From Streptomyces spiramyceticus (GTDB taxonomy: Bacteria > Actinomycetota > Actinomycetes > Streptomycetales > Streptomycetaceae), in the NCBI RefSeq assembly GCF_028807635.1, contig NZ_JARBAX010000001.1:3240501-3304500 (forward strand): a DNA stretch of 64,000 bases, read 5' to 3'. The notes beneath the pieces are model-generated. The model was not told where the DNA came from, did no database searches, and worked only from the letters and a program-made list of their open reading frames with translations. Below, piece after piece: positions 42,294 to 50,720 of the stretch; positions within the stretch are counted from its first letter, which is position 1, and each line of letters opens with the position of its first letter. Both the position numbers and the translations under genes were made by a program.

Positions 42294-42329
42294 ACTGAGT
42301 ATGTATACCGAGTATGCCGCCGAGGGCAA
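42291..42329 (-). promoter_or_regulatory. PadR promoter and operator, leaderless
   Basis: Minus-strand TTGCCC (42329-42324), a 16-base spacer, TATACA (42307-42302), then eight bases to the ATG. The palindrome GTATAC and two CATACTC repeats cover the -10 and the start codon, as expected for an autoregulated PadR gene. Confidence 0.65.
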
Positions 42330-42377
42330 CCGACCTGAGATGGACGTCGCGCGTAGGTCTTGAGGGGGACGGGCGCT

Positions 42378-43112
42378 TCAGTTACGCCGCAACCTCAGCC
42401 CCAGAAACCCCACCCCGAGCCCCACCAGCACCACCCCCGCGCCCAGCGGCAGCACATGGATGCCCAGCGGGTCGGTCTCCCCCATGGCCTGGTCGGAGGC
42501 CTGGGGCGCGGCGTCGTCCGAGGGTGGGGAGGACGAGGCGACCGGCCCCTGTACGTGCTCCTCCCCGGCCTCTTCGTGTACGGGCGGAGGCTTGGTCGCG
42601 TACGACTTACGGGGGGCGGCCGAGGCGCTCCCGGACGCCGACGCGGAGGCAGAAGCAGAGGCGGACACCGATGGCCCGGCCGTATCGCCCGGACTGCCCG
42701 AAGGGCTCGCGCTCGCACTGGGCGATTCCGGCTCCTCAGTCGCCGACCCGCTCCTGCCCGGCGTCGCCGACCCGGGCGCACTGTCCCCCGGCTCCCTCCC
42801 CGGCCGCGTACGCCCCTCCCCGGCAGGCCGCCCCGCCAGGCTGCCCGTAGGAGCCGGTGCGGACACGAAGGGGTGTTCAGGGGCGCTGAACACCGGCTGC
42901 GGCTGGTCGCTGGGCCTGGGCTCGGCCGCGTACTCCCCGCCGGGCGTGGGCTCGACGGCGTACTTCCCACCGGGCGTGGGCTCGACGCCTTGGGTCCCGC
43001 CGGGCGTGGGCTCGGCGGCGTACGCCCCGCACGGCGGCAACATCAGCACGCCCATCACCCCCACTGCCACCACCTGGACCGCCCCACGCCGTGGGCGGAG
43101 CCTAGGAGCCAT
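42378..43112 (-). CDS. Secreted Pro/Ser/Ala-rich protein with C-terminal membrane anchor
   Basis: 244 residues. A signal peptide (VVAVGVMGVLMLPPCGAYA, probable AYA cleavage) is followed by three 10-residue units (VEPTPGG plus three), a long Ser/Ala/Pro stretch and a C-terminal helix (LPLGAGVVLVGLGVGFLGL) ending LRLRRN. No LPXTG or LAXTG motif precedes the helix, so it is likely membrane-anchored, not sortase-linked. No function is recognisable. The low complexity makes start and even coding status less certain than its neighbours. Confidence 0.65.
   Translation of the reverse strand: MAPRLRPRRGAVQVVAVGVMGVLMLPPCGAYAAEPTPGGTQGVEPTPGGKYAVEPTPGGEYAAEPRPSDQPQPVFSAPEHPFVSAPAPTGSLAGRPAGEGRTRPGREPGDSAPGSATPGRSGSATEEPESPSASASPSGSPGDTAGPSVSASASASASASGSASAAPRKSYATKPPPVHEEAGEEHVQGPVASSSPPSDDAAPQASDQAMGETDPLGIHVLPLGAGVVLVGLGVGFLGLRLRRN
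42927..43016 (-). repeat. Three 30-bp repeats in secreted protein gene
   Basis: Residues 33-62 are three units ending PTPGG-TQG, PTPGG-KYA and PTPGG-EYA; a partial fourth follows. The DNA copies differ at a few positions. Confidence 0.8.
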
Positions 43113-43196
43113 GGGATGCCGCCTCCCGTACTCGCCGAGATACCAGGATCAGGTTCACATAGCGGCATATTTCCGGCACGCCGAGTCACACGAAAG

Positions 43197-43229
43197 GGGG
43201 CCCGCCGCGCGATACGCGCAGCGGGCCCC
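43197..43229 (-). terminator. Terminator after Ser/Thr kinase
   Basis: GGGGCCCGCCGCGCG pairs with CGCGCAGCGGGCCCC around a three-base loop, with one mismatch. It separates the kinase from the secreted protein gene downstream. Confidence 0.8.
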
Positions 43230-43252
43230 GATCCTCGGGCTCAAAACGTGTT

Positions 43253-44956
43253 CTAGTCCTGCGGCGCGTCGCCCGTGGAGATCTCCACTTCGAGCGTGAA
43301 GTCGTCCGGGTCGATGTCCGAGCCGCTCTTCGGATACTGGTTGACCACGAGGTCCTCGCCCCAGGTGGGGTCGTCGACCTTGGTCTCCTTGATCTTCCAG
43401 CCCGCCGCCTGGAGACACTCCTTCACGGAGAGGAGGTCCTTGTAGAGGAAGCTCGGCACCACGACCTTCTCCGGGTCCGTGGAGGACTCGCGACCCGGGG
43501 AGCACTCGGTGGTCTTCATCGTCCTGGAGCGGTCCGGACCCTTGTGGTCCTCGGAATCGGCGCCGGTCTCGGTCTGACTGGTCTCACCGGTGCCGCCGGC
43601 CTCGGTGTCGTTGTCGTCAGGGTCCTTGTTCATCGAGATCGCCGCGATCAGACCGCCGAGCGCCAGCAGCACGACCGCGATCGCGCCCACGACCACCGGC
43701 ATGTTGGTCCGGCTGCCACCGCCGCCCCCGCCGTGACCGGCCGAAGTGGGCGACATCGTGTACGGCGGCGGAGTCTGCGCACCCTGCATGCCAGAACCCT
43801 GCATGCCGGAGCCCTGCATGCCGCCCTGCACGCCGCCGCCCTGCATCCCGTGCGTCGCGTACGGCATCGGCGCCGGAGTCGGGTAGCCGTACCCCTGCGA
43901 AGGAGACGGAGCCGGCGTCGGCGGACCGTACGGGCCCGGCGTCGGCTGGTACGGGCTCTGGACGGCGCCCGGCTGGGGGTGGCCCGTCTGGTCGACCGGC
44001 GGGAAGACCGCCGAGCCGACCCCGGAGCCGCTCTGCGCAGGGCCCCCGGCGACGATCATCGGCGCCGCGCCCGTCTGGCCCGACCCGGACACCCGCGCGC
44101 ACTCGTCGCGCATCGCCGCAGCGTTCGGAAAACGCTCGTTCGGGTTCTTCTTCAGGGCCCGCGCGACCAGCGCGTCGACCGCCGGCGGAATCGACCGGTT
44201 GATCGACGAAGGAGCCACCGGCTCCTCCTGGACGTGCGCATAAGCGATGGCGAGCGGCGAATCCGCGTCGAACGGCAGCCGTCCCGTGACCAGTTGGAAG
44301 AGCATGATGCCGACCGAGTAGAGGTCGGAACGCGCGTCCACGCCGCGCCCCAGCGCCTGCTCGGGGGAGAGGTACTGCGGCGTACCGACGACCATGCCGG
44401 TCTGTGTCATCGACGTGACACCGGACTGCATGGCGCGCGCGATGCCGAAGTCCATGACCTTGACGACGTTGCGCTTGTTCATCATGACGTTGCCGGGCTT
44501 GATGTCGCGGTGGACCAGGCCCATCTCGTGGCTGGTCTCCAGCGCCGCCAGCACGTCCGCCGTGATCTTCAGCGCCTTGTCGGCCGGCATCGCGCCGTAC
44601 TGCGCGATGTCCGCCTGGAGTACGGAGCCGAGCGGCTGCCCCTCGACGTACTCCATGACGATGTACGGCATCAGCGCGCCGTCAAGCTCGTCCTCGCCGG
44701 TGTCGAAGACGGAGACGATATTGGTGTGGGAGAGCTTGGCGACCGCCTGCGCCTCGCGCCGGAACCGTTCGCGGAACGACTGCTCCCGCCCCAGCTCCGT
44801 GTGCAGCGTCTTGATGGCCACCTGGCGGTCCAGCGCGGAGTCGTACGCGAGGTACACCGACGCCATTCCGCCTTCACCGAGCAGGTCGCGCAGCTGGTAC
44901 CGCCCGCCCGCGACCGAGCCGCCCGCGTAGCGGCCCTGTCCGCCGTCCTGGCTCAT
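43253..44956 (-). CDS. Ser/Thr protein kinase with one PASTA-like domain
   Basis: 567 residues. The kinase has GEGGMASV, Lys49, HRDIKPGN, DFG and the activation-loop MTQTGMVVGTPQY. A linker of about 110 residues rich in Pro, Gly and Gln (MQGSGMQGSGMQG repeats) leads to one helix (MPVVVGAIAVVLLALGGLI). The outer part is acidic, then a single PASTA-like domain (VPSFLYKDLLSVKECLQAAG). That domain suggests a muropeptide or wall ligand. ATG 44956 follows GGGGGAAG. It is divergent from a second kinase. Confidence 0.93.
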   Translation of the reverse strand: MSQDGGQGRYAGGSVAGGRYQLRDLLGEGGMASVYLAYDSALDRQVAIKTLHTELGREQSFRERFRREAQAVAKLSHTNIVSVFDTGEDELDGALMPYIVMEYVEGQPLGSVLQADIAQYGAMPADKALKITADVLAALETSHEMGLVHRDIKPGNVMMNKRNVVKVMDFGIARAMQSGVTSMTQTGMVVGTPQYLSPEQALGRGVDARSDLYSVGIMLFQLVTGRLPFDADSPLAIAYAHVQEEPVAPSSINRSIPPAVDALVARALKKNPNERFPNAAAMRDECARVSGSGQTGAAPMIVAGGPAQSGSGVGSAVFPPVDQTGHPQPGAVQSPYQPTPGPYGPPTPAPSPSQGYGYPTPAPMPYATHGMQGGGVQGGMQGSGMQGSGMQGAQTPPPYTMSPTSAGHGGGGGGSRTNMPVVVGAIAVVLLALGGLIAAISMNKDPDDNDTEAGGTGETSQTETGADSEDHKGPDRSRTMKTTECSPGRESSTDPEKVVVPSFLYKDLLSVKECLQAAGWKIKETKVDDPTWGEDLVVNQYPKSGSDIDPDDFTLEVEISTGDAPQD

Positions 44957-45263
44957 TACTGTGCTTCCCCCTCAGCGCAAGATTTACGGGCCAAGTCTGC
45001 CCGAGGGCACTGACACGTCAAGCGCGGTGCCCGTTCCGTGACCGTACGCGCAAGAAGCGTCGCGGAAGCGTTACAGCACGGGTCCGGAATTTGCATGGGT
45101 ACATCGGCAACGGGTTTGATGGCCGGTCCATCTCGAACCGGAGCGTCGCGCGGAGGCTGTAGCGTGGCGTGGCGGAGCACCTAGGCCCACCAATTGGCCC
45201 AACAGGACCGACTGGGGCCCCCAGGACCACCGCAGACGCGGACAGAAACGACGGCGAGGACTG
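44957..45263. promoter_or_regulatory. 307-bp divergent promoter region between two kinases
   Basis: No gene is visible. It holds the leftward promoter candidate above and a weaker rightward -10-like TAGCGT at 45160-45165. Confidence 0.45.
44994..45021 (-). promoter_or_regulatory. Candidate promoter of the leftward kinase
   Basis: On the minus strand TTGACG (45021-45016), a 16-base spacer and CAGACT (44999-44994), with transcription expected near 44987. Confidence 0.5.
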
Positions 45264-46904
45264 ATGGCACCCGAACCCGAACCCGAGGGAAACGGCGGCG
45301 GTGTGTCGGACGCGCCTGAAGCGTGGGGTAAGGGCGGATTGGTCGGTGATGGCCGCTACCGGCTGACGCACCGTCTCGGCCGCGGCGGCATGGCGGAGGT
45401 CTTCGCCGCCGAAGACGTACGGCTCGGCCGTACCGTGGCCGTGAAGCTGCTGCGCTCCGACCTCGCCGAGGACCCGGTCTCCAAGGCCCGCTTCACTCGT
45501 GAGGCACAGTCGGTCGCCGGCCTCAACCACCACGCCGTCGTCGCCGTGTACGACTCCGGCGAGGACCAGGTCGGCCCGAGCGTTGTCCCCTACATCGTGA
45601 TGGAGCTCGTCGAGGGCCGCACGATCCGCGAGCTGCTGCAGAACGCGGAGGCCCCCGGCCCCGAGCAGGCGCTGATCATCGTCTCCGGCGTCCTTGAGGC
45701 GCTCGCGTACAGCCACCAGCACGGCATCGTGCACCGGGACATCAAGCCCGCGAACGTGATCATCACGCACAGCGGCGCCGTCAAGGTCATGGACTTCGGC
45801 ATCGCCCGCGCCCTGCACGGCGCGCAGTCGACGATGACGCAGACCGGCATGGTCATGGGCACGCCCCAGTACCTCTCCCCGGAGCAGGCGCTGGGCAAGG
45901 CCGTCGACCACCGTTCCGACCTGTACGCGACCGGCTGCCTGCTGTACGAGCTGCTTGCCCTGCGGCCGCCTTTCACCGGTGAGACACCGTTGTCGGTGGT
46001 CTACCAGCACGTCCAGGACATCCCCGTACCGCCGTCCGAGATGTCGGACGTGGCGCCGCCCGAGCTCGACGGGCTCGTCATGCGCTCTCTCGCCAAGGAC
46101 CCGGACGACCGGTTCCAGAGCGCCGAGGAGATGCGCGGACTGGTCCAGTACGGCCTGTCGATGCTCCAGGAGCAGGGCAGCCACACCGGCGTGTGGAACA
46201 CCGGCCCCGTCGAGATGCACGAGGGCGGCGCCACCCCCGCCGGCGGCACGTACCCGACCACGGCCCTCGGCCACCCGAACCACGGCGAGACCTCCCAGAT
46301 GCGGGCGGGCGGCGCGATGCTGCCGCCGATGAACCCGGACGACGGGGCGTACGACGGCGGGCGCGGCGGCGGCAGGGGCGGGCGCGGCAAGATGTGGATC
46401 TTCGCGGTGCTCGCGATCATCGCGATCGCCGCCGGTGTCGCTTTCGCGCTGGACCGGGCGGGCACCGGAACGAAGAACGACAAGGACGACACCCCGACGG
46501 TCTCCCCCAGCCCGACCAAGTCGGACAAGGAGACCCCGACGCCCTCGGACGACGAGACCTCCGCGGACACCGACCCGGGCACCTCCATCGGCGGCCACGA
46601 GCAGTCGCCGAGCTACCCCCCGTCGTACCCGCCGTCGAACACCCCCAGCAGTACGCCGTCCCACACGCCCAGCGACACACCGTCGACGCCGACGGAGACC
46701 GACCCGGGCACCACCGACGGTGGCAGCACCACCGACGGCGGCACGGACACGGGTGGTACGGACACGGGTGGTACGGACACCGGTGGTACGGACACGGGTG
46801 GCACGGACACCGGTGGTACGGACACGGGTGGCACGGACACCGGTGGTACGGACACGGGTGGCACGGACACCGGCGGTACGGACGCGGGCGGCACCGCGCC
46901 CTGA
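45264..46904 (+). CDS. Ser/Thr protein kinase with GGTDT-repeat tail
   Basis: 546 residues. The kinase shows GRGGMAEV, Lys61, HRDIKPAN, DFG and MTQTGMVMGTPQY. A Gly/Met-rich linker precedes one helix (MWIFAVLAIIAIAAGVAFAL). The extracytoplasmic tail is Ser/Thr/Pro/Asp-rich and ends with nine GGTDT units plus GGTDA and GGTAP; there is no PASTA domain. It may sense something other than muropeptides. The kinase domain is near-paralogous to the PknB and leftward kinase domains. The family is usually phosphorylated on the activation-loop Thr residues. Confidence 0.93.
   Translation: MAPEPEPEGNGGGVSDAPEAWGKGGLVGDGRYRLTHRLGRGGMAEVFAAEDVRLGRTVAVKLLRSDLAEDPVSKARFTREAQSVAGLNHHAVVAVYDSGEDQVGPSVVPYIVMELVEGRTIRELLQNAEAPGPEQALIIVSGVLEALAYSHQHGIVHRDIKPANVIITHSGAVKVMDFGIARALHGAQSTMTQTGMVMGTPQYLSPEQALGKAVDHRSDLYATGCLLYELLALRPPFTGETPLSVVYQHVQDIPVPPSEMSDVAPPELDGLVMRSLAKDPDDRFQSAEEMRGLVQYGLSMLQEQGSHTGVWNTGPVEMHEGGATPAGGTYPTTALGHPNHGETSQMRAGGAMLPPMNPDDGAYDGGRGGGRGGRGKMWIFAVLAIIAIAAGVAFALDRAGTGTKNDKDDTPTVSPSPTKSDKETPTPSDDETSADTDPGTSIGGHEQSPSYPPSYPPSNTPSSTPSHTPSDTPSTPTETDPGTTDGGSTTDGGTDTGGTDTGGTDTGGTDTGGTDTGGTDTGGTDTGGTDTGGTDTGGTDAGGTAP
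46737..46901 (+). repeat. 15-bp tandem repeat encoding GGTDT
   Basis: Eleven in-frame units of 15 bases at the 3' end of the kinase gene. In the middle, units alternate between GGTACG...ACG and GGCACG...ACC forms, so the real repeat is partly 30 bp. Confidence 0.95.
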
Positions 46905-46942
46905 CGCCGAGAGGGACACCAGGCCGGGCCACCGGGAGGCGG

Positions 46943-48001
46943 TCACCCCGCGAACGCCTCGCACACCGCCTCGTACTCCCTCGTCCACCAGACCGCCAGG
47001 GCCGACGCCGCAGGAAACTGCGGGTCGGCCCTTCGGTCGTGCAGCTGGTAGCGCCAGCGCAGTATCCAGAAGTCGTTGAGCCGCTCCCACCACACCCGGT
47101 GCACCGCGGCGGCCAGCTCCTCCGCCCCCGCCCCGGCCGCGCGCCGGTACGCGCCCGCGTACGCCCGTACCTTCGCCAGCTCCAGCTCCCCGTCCGGCCG
47201 TACGAAAAAGATGGCCGCGGCCCGTACCGCCTCCTCCGCGCGCGGCTGCACGGCGAGCCGGTCCCAGTCGACGATCGCGGCGGGCTCGGCGCCCCGGTAC
47301 AGCAGGTTCAGCGGGTGGAAGTCGCCGTGCACCCACCCCGTGGCGGGCTCGTCGACGGGCGGGGGCCGCCGGTGGGCGTGCCGCTCCAGCAGGGTGCGCC
47401 GCTCCAGGAGCCGGTGTTCCGCCAGTACGTCGAAGGTGTCCCGGGGCCGCCGTCCGCGTGCCAGCGTCAGCAGCTCGTCGATCAGCGCGTAGGTGTCCGC
47501 GGGGTTGGCCGAATCGGTGGGTCCGGCCGCGTCGGCGGGGTCGGTGAGGTCGGTGAGGTCGGTCGCGCGGTCGACCATCACGCGGTCGAGGCAGGTGTGC
47601 ACGCGCCCCAGTAGTGCCCCGAGCCGCCGGGATTCCGCGGTCGTGAGCTGCGCGCCGTCCCGGTGCCGGCCCTCGATCCAGGGGTGCAGGGCGTAGCAGC
47701 GGCCGCCGATGACCGTGACCGTGCCGCCGTCCGCGTCCTCGACGGGAGGGGCGACGGGCACGCCGAAAGCCTGGAGGTGGCGGGTGGCGCGGTGCTGGCG
47801 CCTGATCGTTTCGCGGTCGCTGTCGAGGTGGTGCTTGAGGAAGAAATCGCCGCGGGTGGTGACGAGGCGGTAGCCGTGGTTGAGCAGGCCCTGGGTCACG
47901 GGCTCGCAGGAGAGCGGTTCGCCCTTGTTCGCATAGCGGCGCAGAAGGGCGCCGACGGGCGGCGGGGGTGCGGGGGCGGAGGCCGCAGATGAGCGTGGCA
48001 C
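46943..48001 (-). CDS. APH/choline-kinase-like phosphotransferase
   Basis: 352 residues. The catalytic loop is VHGDFHPLNLLY and the metal site AAIVDWDRLA, both standard for aminoglycoside phosphotransferase-fold enzymes. The N-terminal lobe has FFLKHH with the ATP Lys. Asp/Thr/Ala repeats occupy an insert (LTDLTDPADAAGPTDS). Substrate unknown; CotS, homoserine kinase or antibiotic kinase relatives are all possible. The start is GTG 48001; no strong ribosome site is visible. Confidence 0.8.
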   Translation of the reverse strand: MPRSSAASAPAPPPPVGALLRRYANKGEPLSCEPVTQGLLNHGYRLVTTRGDFFLKHHLDSDRETIRRQHRATRHLQAFGVPVAPPVEDADGGTVTVIGGRCYALHPWIEGRHRDGAQLTTAESRRLGALLGRVHTCLDRVMVDRATDLTDLTDPADAAGPTDSANPADTYALIDELLTLARGRRPRDTFDVLAEHRLLERRTLLERHAHRRPPPVDEPATGWVHGDFHPLNLLYRGAEPAAIVDWDRLAVQPRAEEAVRAAAIFFVRPDGELELAKVRAYAGAYRRAAGAGAEELAAAVHRVWWERLNDFWILRWRYQLHDRRADPQFPAASALAVWWTREYEAVCEAFAG

Positions 48002-48016
48002 CCGCCAGATGTTAGA

Positions 48017-48433
48017 TCACAGGGCGTACTCGAACCGTCGCTCGGGGGCGCCATTCAGTGAGTGCACGGTGACGAACTGCGGCTCGATGCGCATGTGGAC
48101 GGGCTCGAAGGGCTCGCCGTCGACAGAATGCGGACCCCGTCCGAACAGCTCCAGCTCGGCATGGGAGGGCTCGAAGACCTCGGCGGTGCCGGTGAACTGC
48201 ACGGACCACATGTCGGCGGCACCGGAGTTGAAGTTGTCCGCCCCGTACGCCACCACGCTGCCGTTGCAGGCCTGGTGGTGGTTGAAGCCGGCGTGCGTAC
48301 GCAGCAGCACGCGGCCGTTCACCACGATGTGCCGGGCGACGGCCAGGAAGGGCAGGGCCCGCATGCTCGTCGCGACCCGGCCGTACGGGACGCGGCGCAG
48401 GAGTTCGATGGCGCGGAGTTCCTCGGAGGACAT
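48017..48433 (-). CDS. Pyridoxamine 5'-phosphate oxidase-family flavin protein
   Basis: 138 residues, a split-barrel of the PPOX/FMN-binding class (ELRAIELLRRVPYGRVATSM, ARHIVVNGRVLLRTH, WSVQFTGTAEVFEP). Small actinobacterial members bind F420, FMN or heme; the cofactor is not evident. It lies 130 bases after the response regulator gene on the same strand, and next to the DevR-like gene as seen with other stress-linked PPOX proteins. Confidence 0.85.
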   Translation of the reverse strand: MSSEELRAIELLRRVPYGRVATSMRALPFLAVARHIVVNGRVLLRTHAGFNHHQACNGSVVAYGADNFNSGAADMWSVQFTGTAEVFEPSHAELELFGRGPHSVDGEPFEPVHMRIEPQFVTVHSLNGAPERRFEYAL

Positions 48434-48563
48434 GCGTCTTACCTTCGGCCACCGGCAGGTGGCAGAAAAGGGACGGAAGTCCCGAATAAGGTCCCGGTTC
48501 GGTCAAGGCGGGCCGTGGATCGGCAAGGCGGTTCCGCGGCCCGGCGGTCGTCGGTGCCGTTCG

Positions 48564-49229
48564 TCAGCGCCGCTCCTCCGCCTGCTTGCGCGCGACGTAC
48601 GCCGCGGCCTGCGAGCGGCGCTCCATGCCCAGCTTGGACAGCAGACTGGAGACGTAATTCTTGATCGTCTTCTCCGCGAGGTGCAGCCGCTCGCCGATGA
48701 CCCGGTTTGTCAGGCCCTCGCCGATCAGGTCGAGGATCTTGCGCTCCTGGTGGGTGAGGTTTGCGAGCCTGCTGTCGCCCTCCTTGGAACTGTCGCCCGA
48801 GCGCAGCCGCTCCAGGACGCTCGCCGTCGCCACCGGGTCGAGCAGCGACTTGCCCGCGGCTACGTCGCGTACGGCCGCCAGCAGCTCATTTCCGCGGATC
48901 GCTTTGAGTACGTAACCCGAGGCACCGGCCATGATCGCGTCGAAAAGTGCCTCGTCGTCGGCGAACGAGGTCAGCATGAGGCATTTGATGTCCTCATTCT
49001 GTGATCTGACCTCGCGGCACACCTCCACACCGCTTCCGTCCGGCAGCCGTACGTCGAGCACGGCGACGTCGGGACGCGTCGCAACGATCCTGACCTGGGC
49101 ATCTTCGGCCGTACCGGCTTCGCCGACCACCTCGATGTCGTCCTCGACGGAGAGGAGCTCATGGACACCGCGTCGGACCACCTCGTGGTCGTCAACGAGA
49201 AATACAGTGATTTTTCCGTCTTCGTGCAC
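48564..49229 (-). CDS. LuxR/NarL-type response regulator, DevR-like
   Basis: 221 residues from GTG 49229. The receiver has VFLVDDHEVVRRG, the phospho-acceptor Asp in VAVLDVRLPDG and the switch region LMLTSFADD. The C-terminal LuxR domain reads LTHQERKILDLIGEGLTN and EKTIKNYVSSLLSKL. It resembles DosR/DevR, which responds to hypoxia or nitric oxide through a sensor kinase; none is adjacent, so it is an orphan. A TTG start at 49247 behind GGGAAGAG is an alternative. Confidence 0.9.
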   Translation of the reverse strand: MHEDGKITVFLVDDHEVVRRGVHELLSVEDDIEVVGEAGTAEDAQVRIVATRPDVAVLDVRLPDGSGVEVCREVRSQNEDIKCLMLTSFADDEALFDAIMAGASGYVLKAIRGNELLAAVRDVAAGKSLLDPVATASVLERLRSGDSSKEGDSRLANLTHQERKILDLIGEGLTNRVIGERLHLAEKTIKNYVSSLLSKLGMERRSQAAAYVARKQAEERR

Positions 49230-49554
49230 GCCGTTATCGTCACACAAGAACTCTTCCCGTGCCGTAGGTCGCCGGGATAACGTGCCGTTGTTCCGGCGGC
49301 CTGCAAGGCTGTGACCAGTGGTTGTTCCCGAATTCTTCGATTTACTTGGAAATCCAAGCAAAATCGCAGGTCAAATGGGGTTTCGCAGTTATGCGAAGCA
49401 CTGGGTAACGTGCCTTTGTCAGGGCGTTCGCCGGGGCACCTGACACGCCTGTTCCAGGCCGAGTCGCACCCACCCCGTGCACGAGGACGCAAACAGGTGA
49501 GCCGCACTGGCCACCGGCAGACCCCGGGGGCCGGACAGACGGAGGAGCACGCAC
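49230..49554. promoter_or_regulatory. 325-bp divergent promoter region with AT-rich centre
   Basis: No gene is visible. Around 49,330-49,400 the base composition drops sharply from the surroundings. Two inverted repeats lie here: CTTGGA-AA-TCCAAG (49345-49358) and TTCGCA-GTTA-TGCGAA (49382-49397). They could bind the Lrp-type or response regulators. Confidence 0.55.
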
Positions 49555-50718
49555 GTGACCGTGGAGAGCACTGCCGCGCGTAAGCCGCGACGCAGCAGCA
49601 CCAAGCGCGTCAGCGCCAAGAAAGCCCAGCCTTCCGAGCCGGAGCTCGTACAGCTGCTCACCCCCGAGGGCGAGCGTGTCGAGCACCCGGACTACGCGAT
49701 CGACCTGACCCCGGACGAAATGCTCGGCCTGTACCGGGACATGGTTCTGACCCGTCGCTTCGACGCCGAGGCCACCTCACTCCAGCGCCAGGGCGAGCTG
49801 GGCCTGTGGGCCTCGCTGCTCGGCCAGGAGGCGGCCCAGATCGGCTCCGGCCGCGCCCTCCGTGACGACGACTACGTCTTCCCGACGTACCGCGAGCACG
49901 GTGTCGCCTGGTGCCGGGGCGTCGACCCGACCAATCTGCTGGGAATGTTCCGTGGCGTGAACCACGGTGGCTGGGACCCCAACACCAACAATTTCCATCT
50001 GTACACGATCGTCATCGGCTCACAGACGCTGCATGCGACCGGTTACGCGATGGGTGTCGCCAAGGACGGCGCGGATTCCGCGGTCATCGCGTACTTCGGC
50101 GACGGTGCCTCCAGCCAGGGCGATGTCGCTGAATCGTTCACCTTCTCCGCGGTCTACAACGCCCCGGTCGTCTTCTTCTGCCAGAACAACCAGTGGGCGA
50201 TCTCCGAGCCCACCGAGCGGCAGACCCGCGTCCCGCTTTACCAGCGCGCGCAGGGCTTCGGCTTCCCCGGCGTCCGCGTCGACGGCAACGACGTGCTGGC
50301 CTGCCTGGCCGTGACCCGTTCCGCACTGGAGCGGGCCCGCCGGGGCGAGGGCCCGACGCTGGTCGAGGCCTTCACGTACCGGATGGGCGCCCACACCACC
50401 TCCGACGACCCGACCAAGTACCGGGCCGACGAGGAGCGCGAGGCGTGGGAGGCGAAGGACCCGATCCTGCGCCTTCGTACGTACCTTGAGAACGAGGGCT
50501 TCGCCGACGAGGCGTTCTTCACCGAGCTCGAAGCCGAGAGCGAGACCCTCGGCAAGCGGGTCCGCGAGGCGGTGCGCGCGATGCCCGACCCGGACCAGAT
50601 GGCGATCTTCGAGAACGTCTACGCGGACGGCCACGCCCTCGTCGACGAGGAGCGCGCACAGTTCGCCGAGTACCAGGCGTCCTTCGCCGAAGCCGCTTCG
50701 TCCGAGAAGGGCAACTAG
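49555..50718 (+). CDS. bkdA: Second branched-chain 2-oxoacid dehydrogenase E1 alpha
   Basis: 387 residues, GTG start after GGAGGAG. The thiamine site is GDGASSQGDV through CQNNQWAIS. The N-terminus is Lys/Arg-rich (ARKPRRSSTKRVSAKKAQ), unlike the paralogue at 28,866. It starts the second E1alpha/E1beta/E2 operon in the window. Streptomyces typically carry two bkd sets. A pyruvate dehydrogenase role is less likely because Streptomyces PDH uses fused E1 (AceE), but is not excluded. Confidence 0.9.
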   Translation: MTVESTAARKPRRSSTKRVSAKKAQPSEPELVQLLTPEGERVEHPDYAIDLTPDEMLGLYRDMVLTRRFDAEATSLQRQGELGLWASLLGQEAAQIGSGRALRDDDYVFPTYREHGVAWCRGVDPTNLLGMFRGVNHGGWDPNTNNFHLYTIVIGSQTLHATGYAMGVAKDGADSAVIAYFGDGASSQGDVAESFTFSAVYNAPVVFFCQNNQWAISEPTERQTRVPLYQRAQGFGFPGVRVDGNDVLACLAVTRSALERARRGEGPTLVEAFTYRMGAHTTSDDPTKYRADEEREAWEAKDPILRLRTYLENEGFADEAFFTELEAESETLGKRVREAVRAMPDPDQMAIFENVYADGHALVDEERAQFAEYQASFAEAASSEKGN

Positions 50719-50720
50719 TC

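Noticed and set aside
43240..43256. KstR-like AAC-NN-GTT text near the kinase stop codon
   Set aside because: Lies at the end of a gene with no promoter to control, and the outer bases do not fit.
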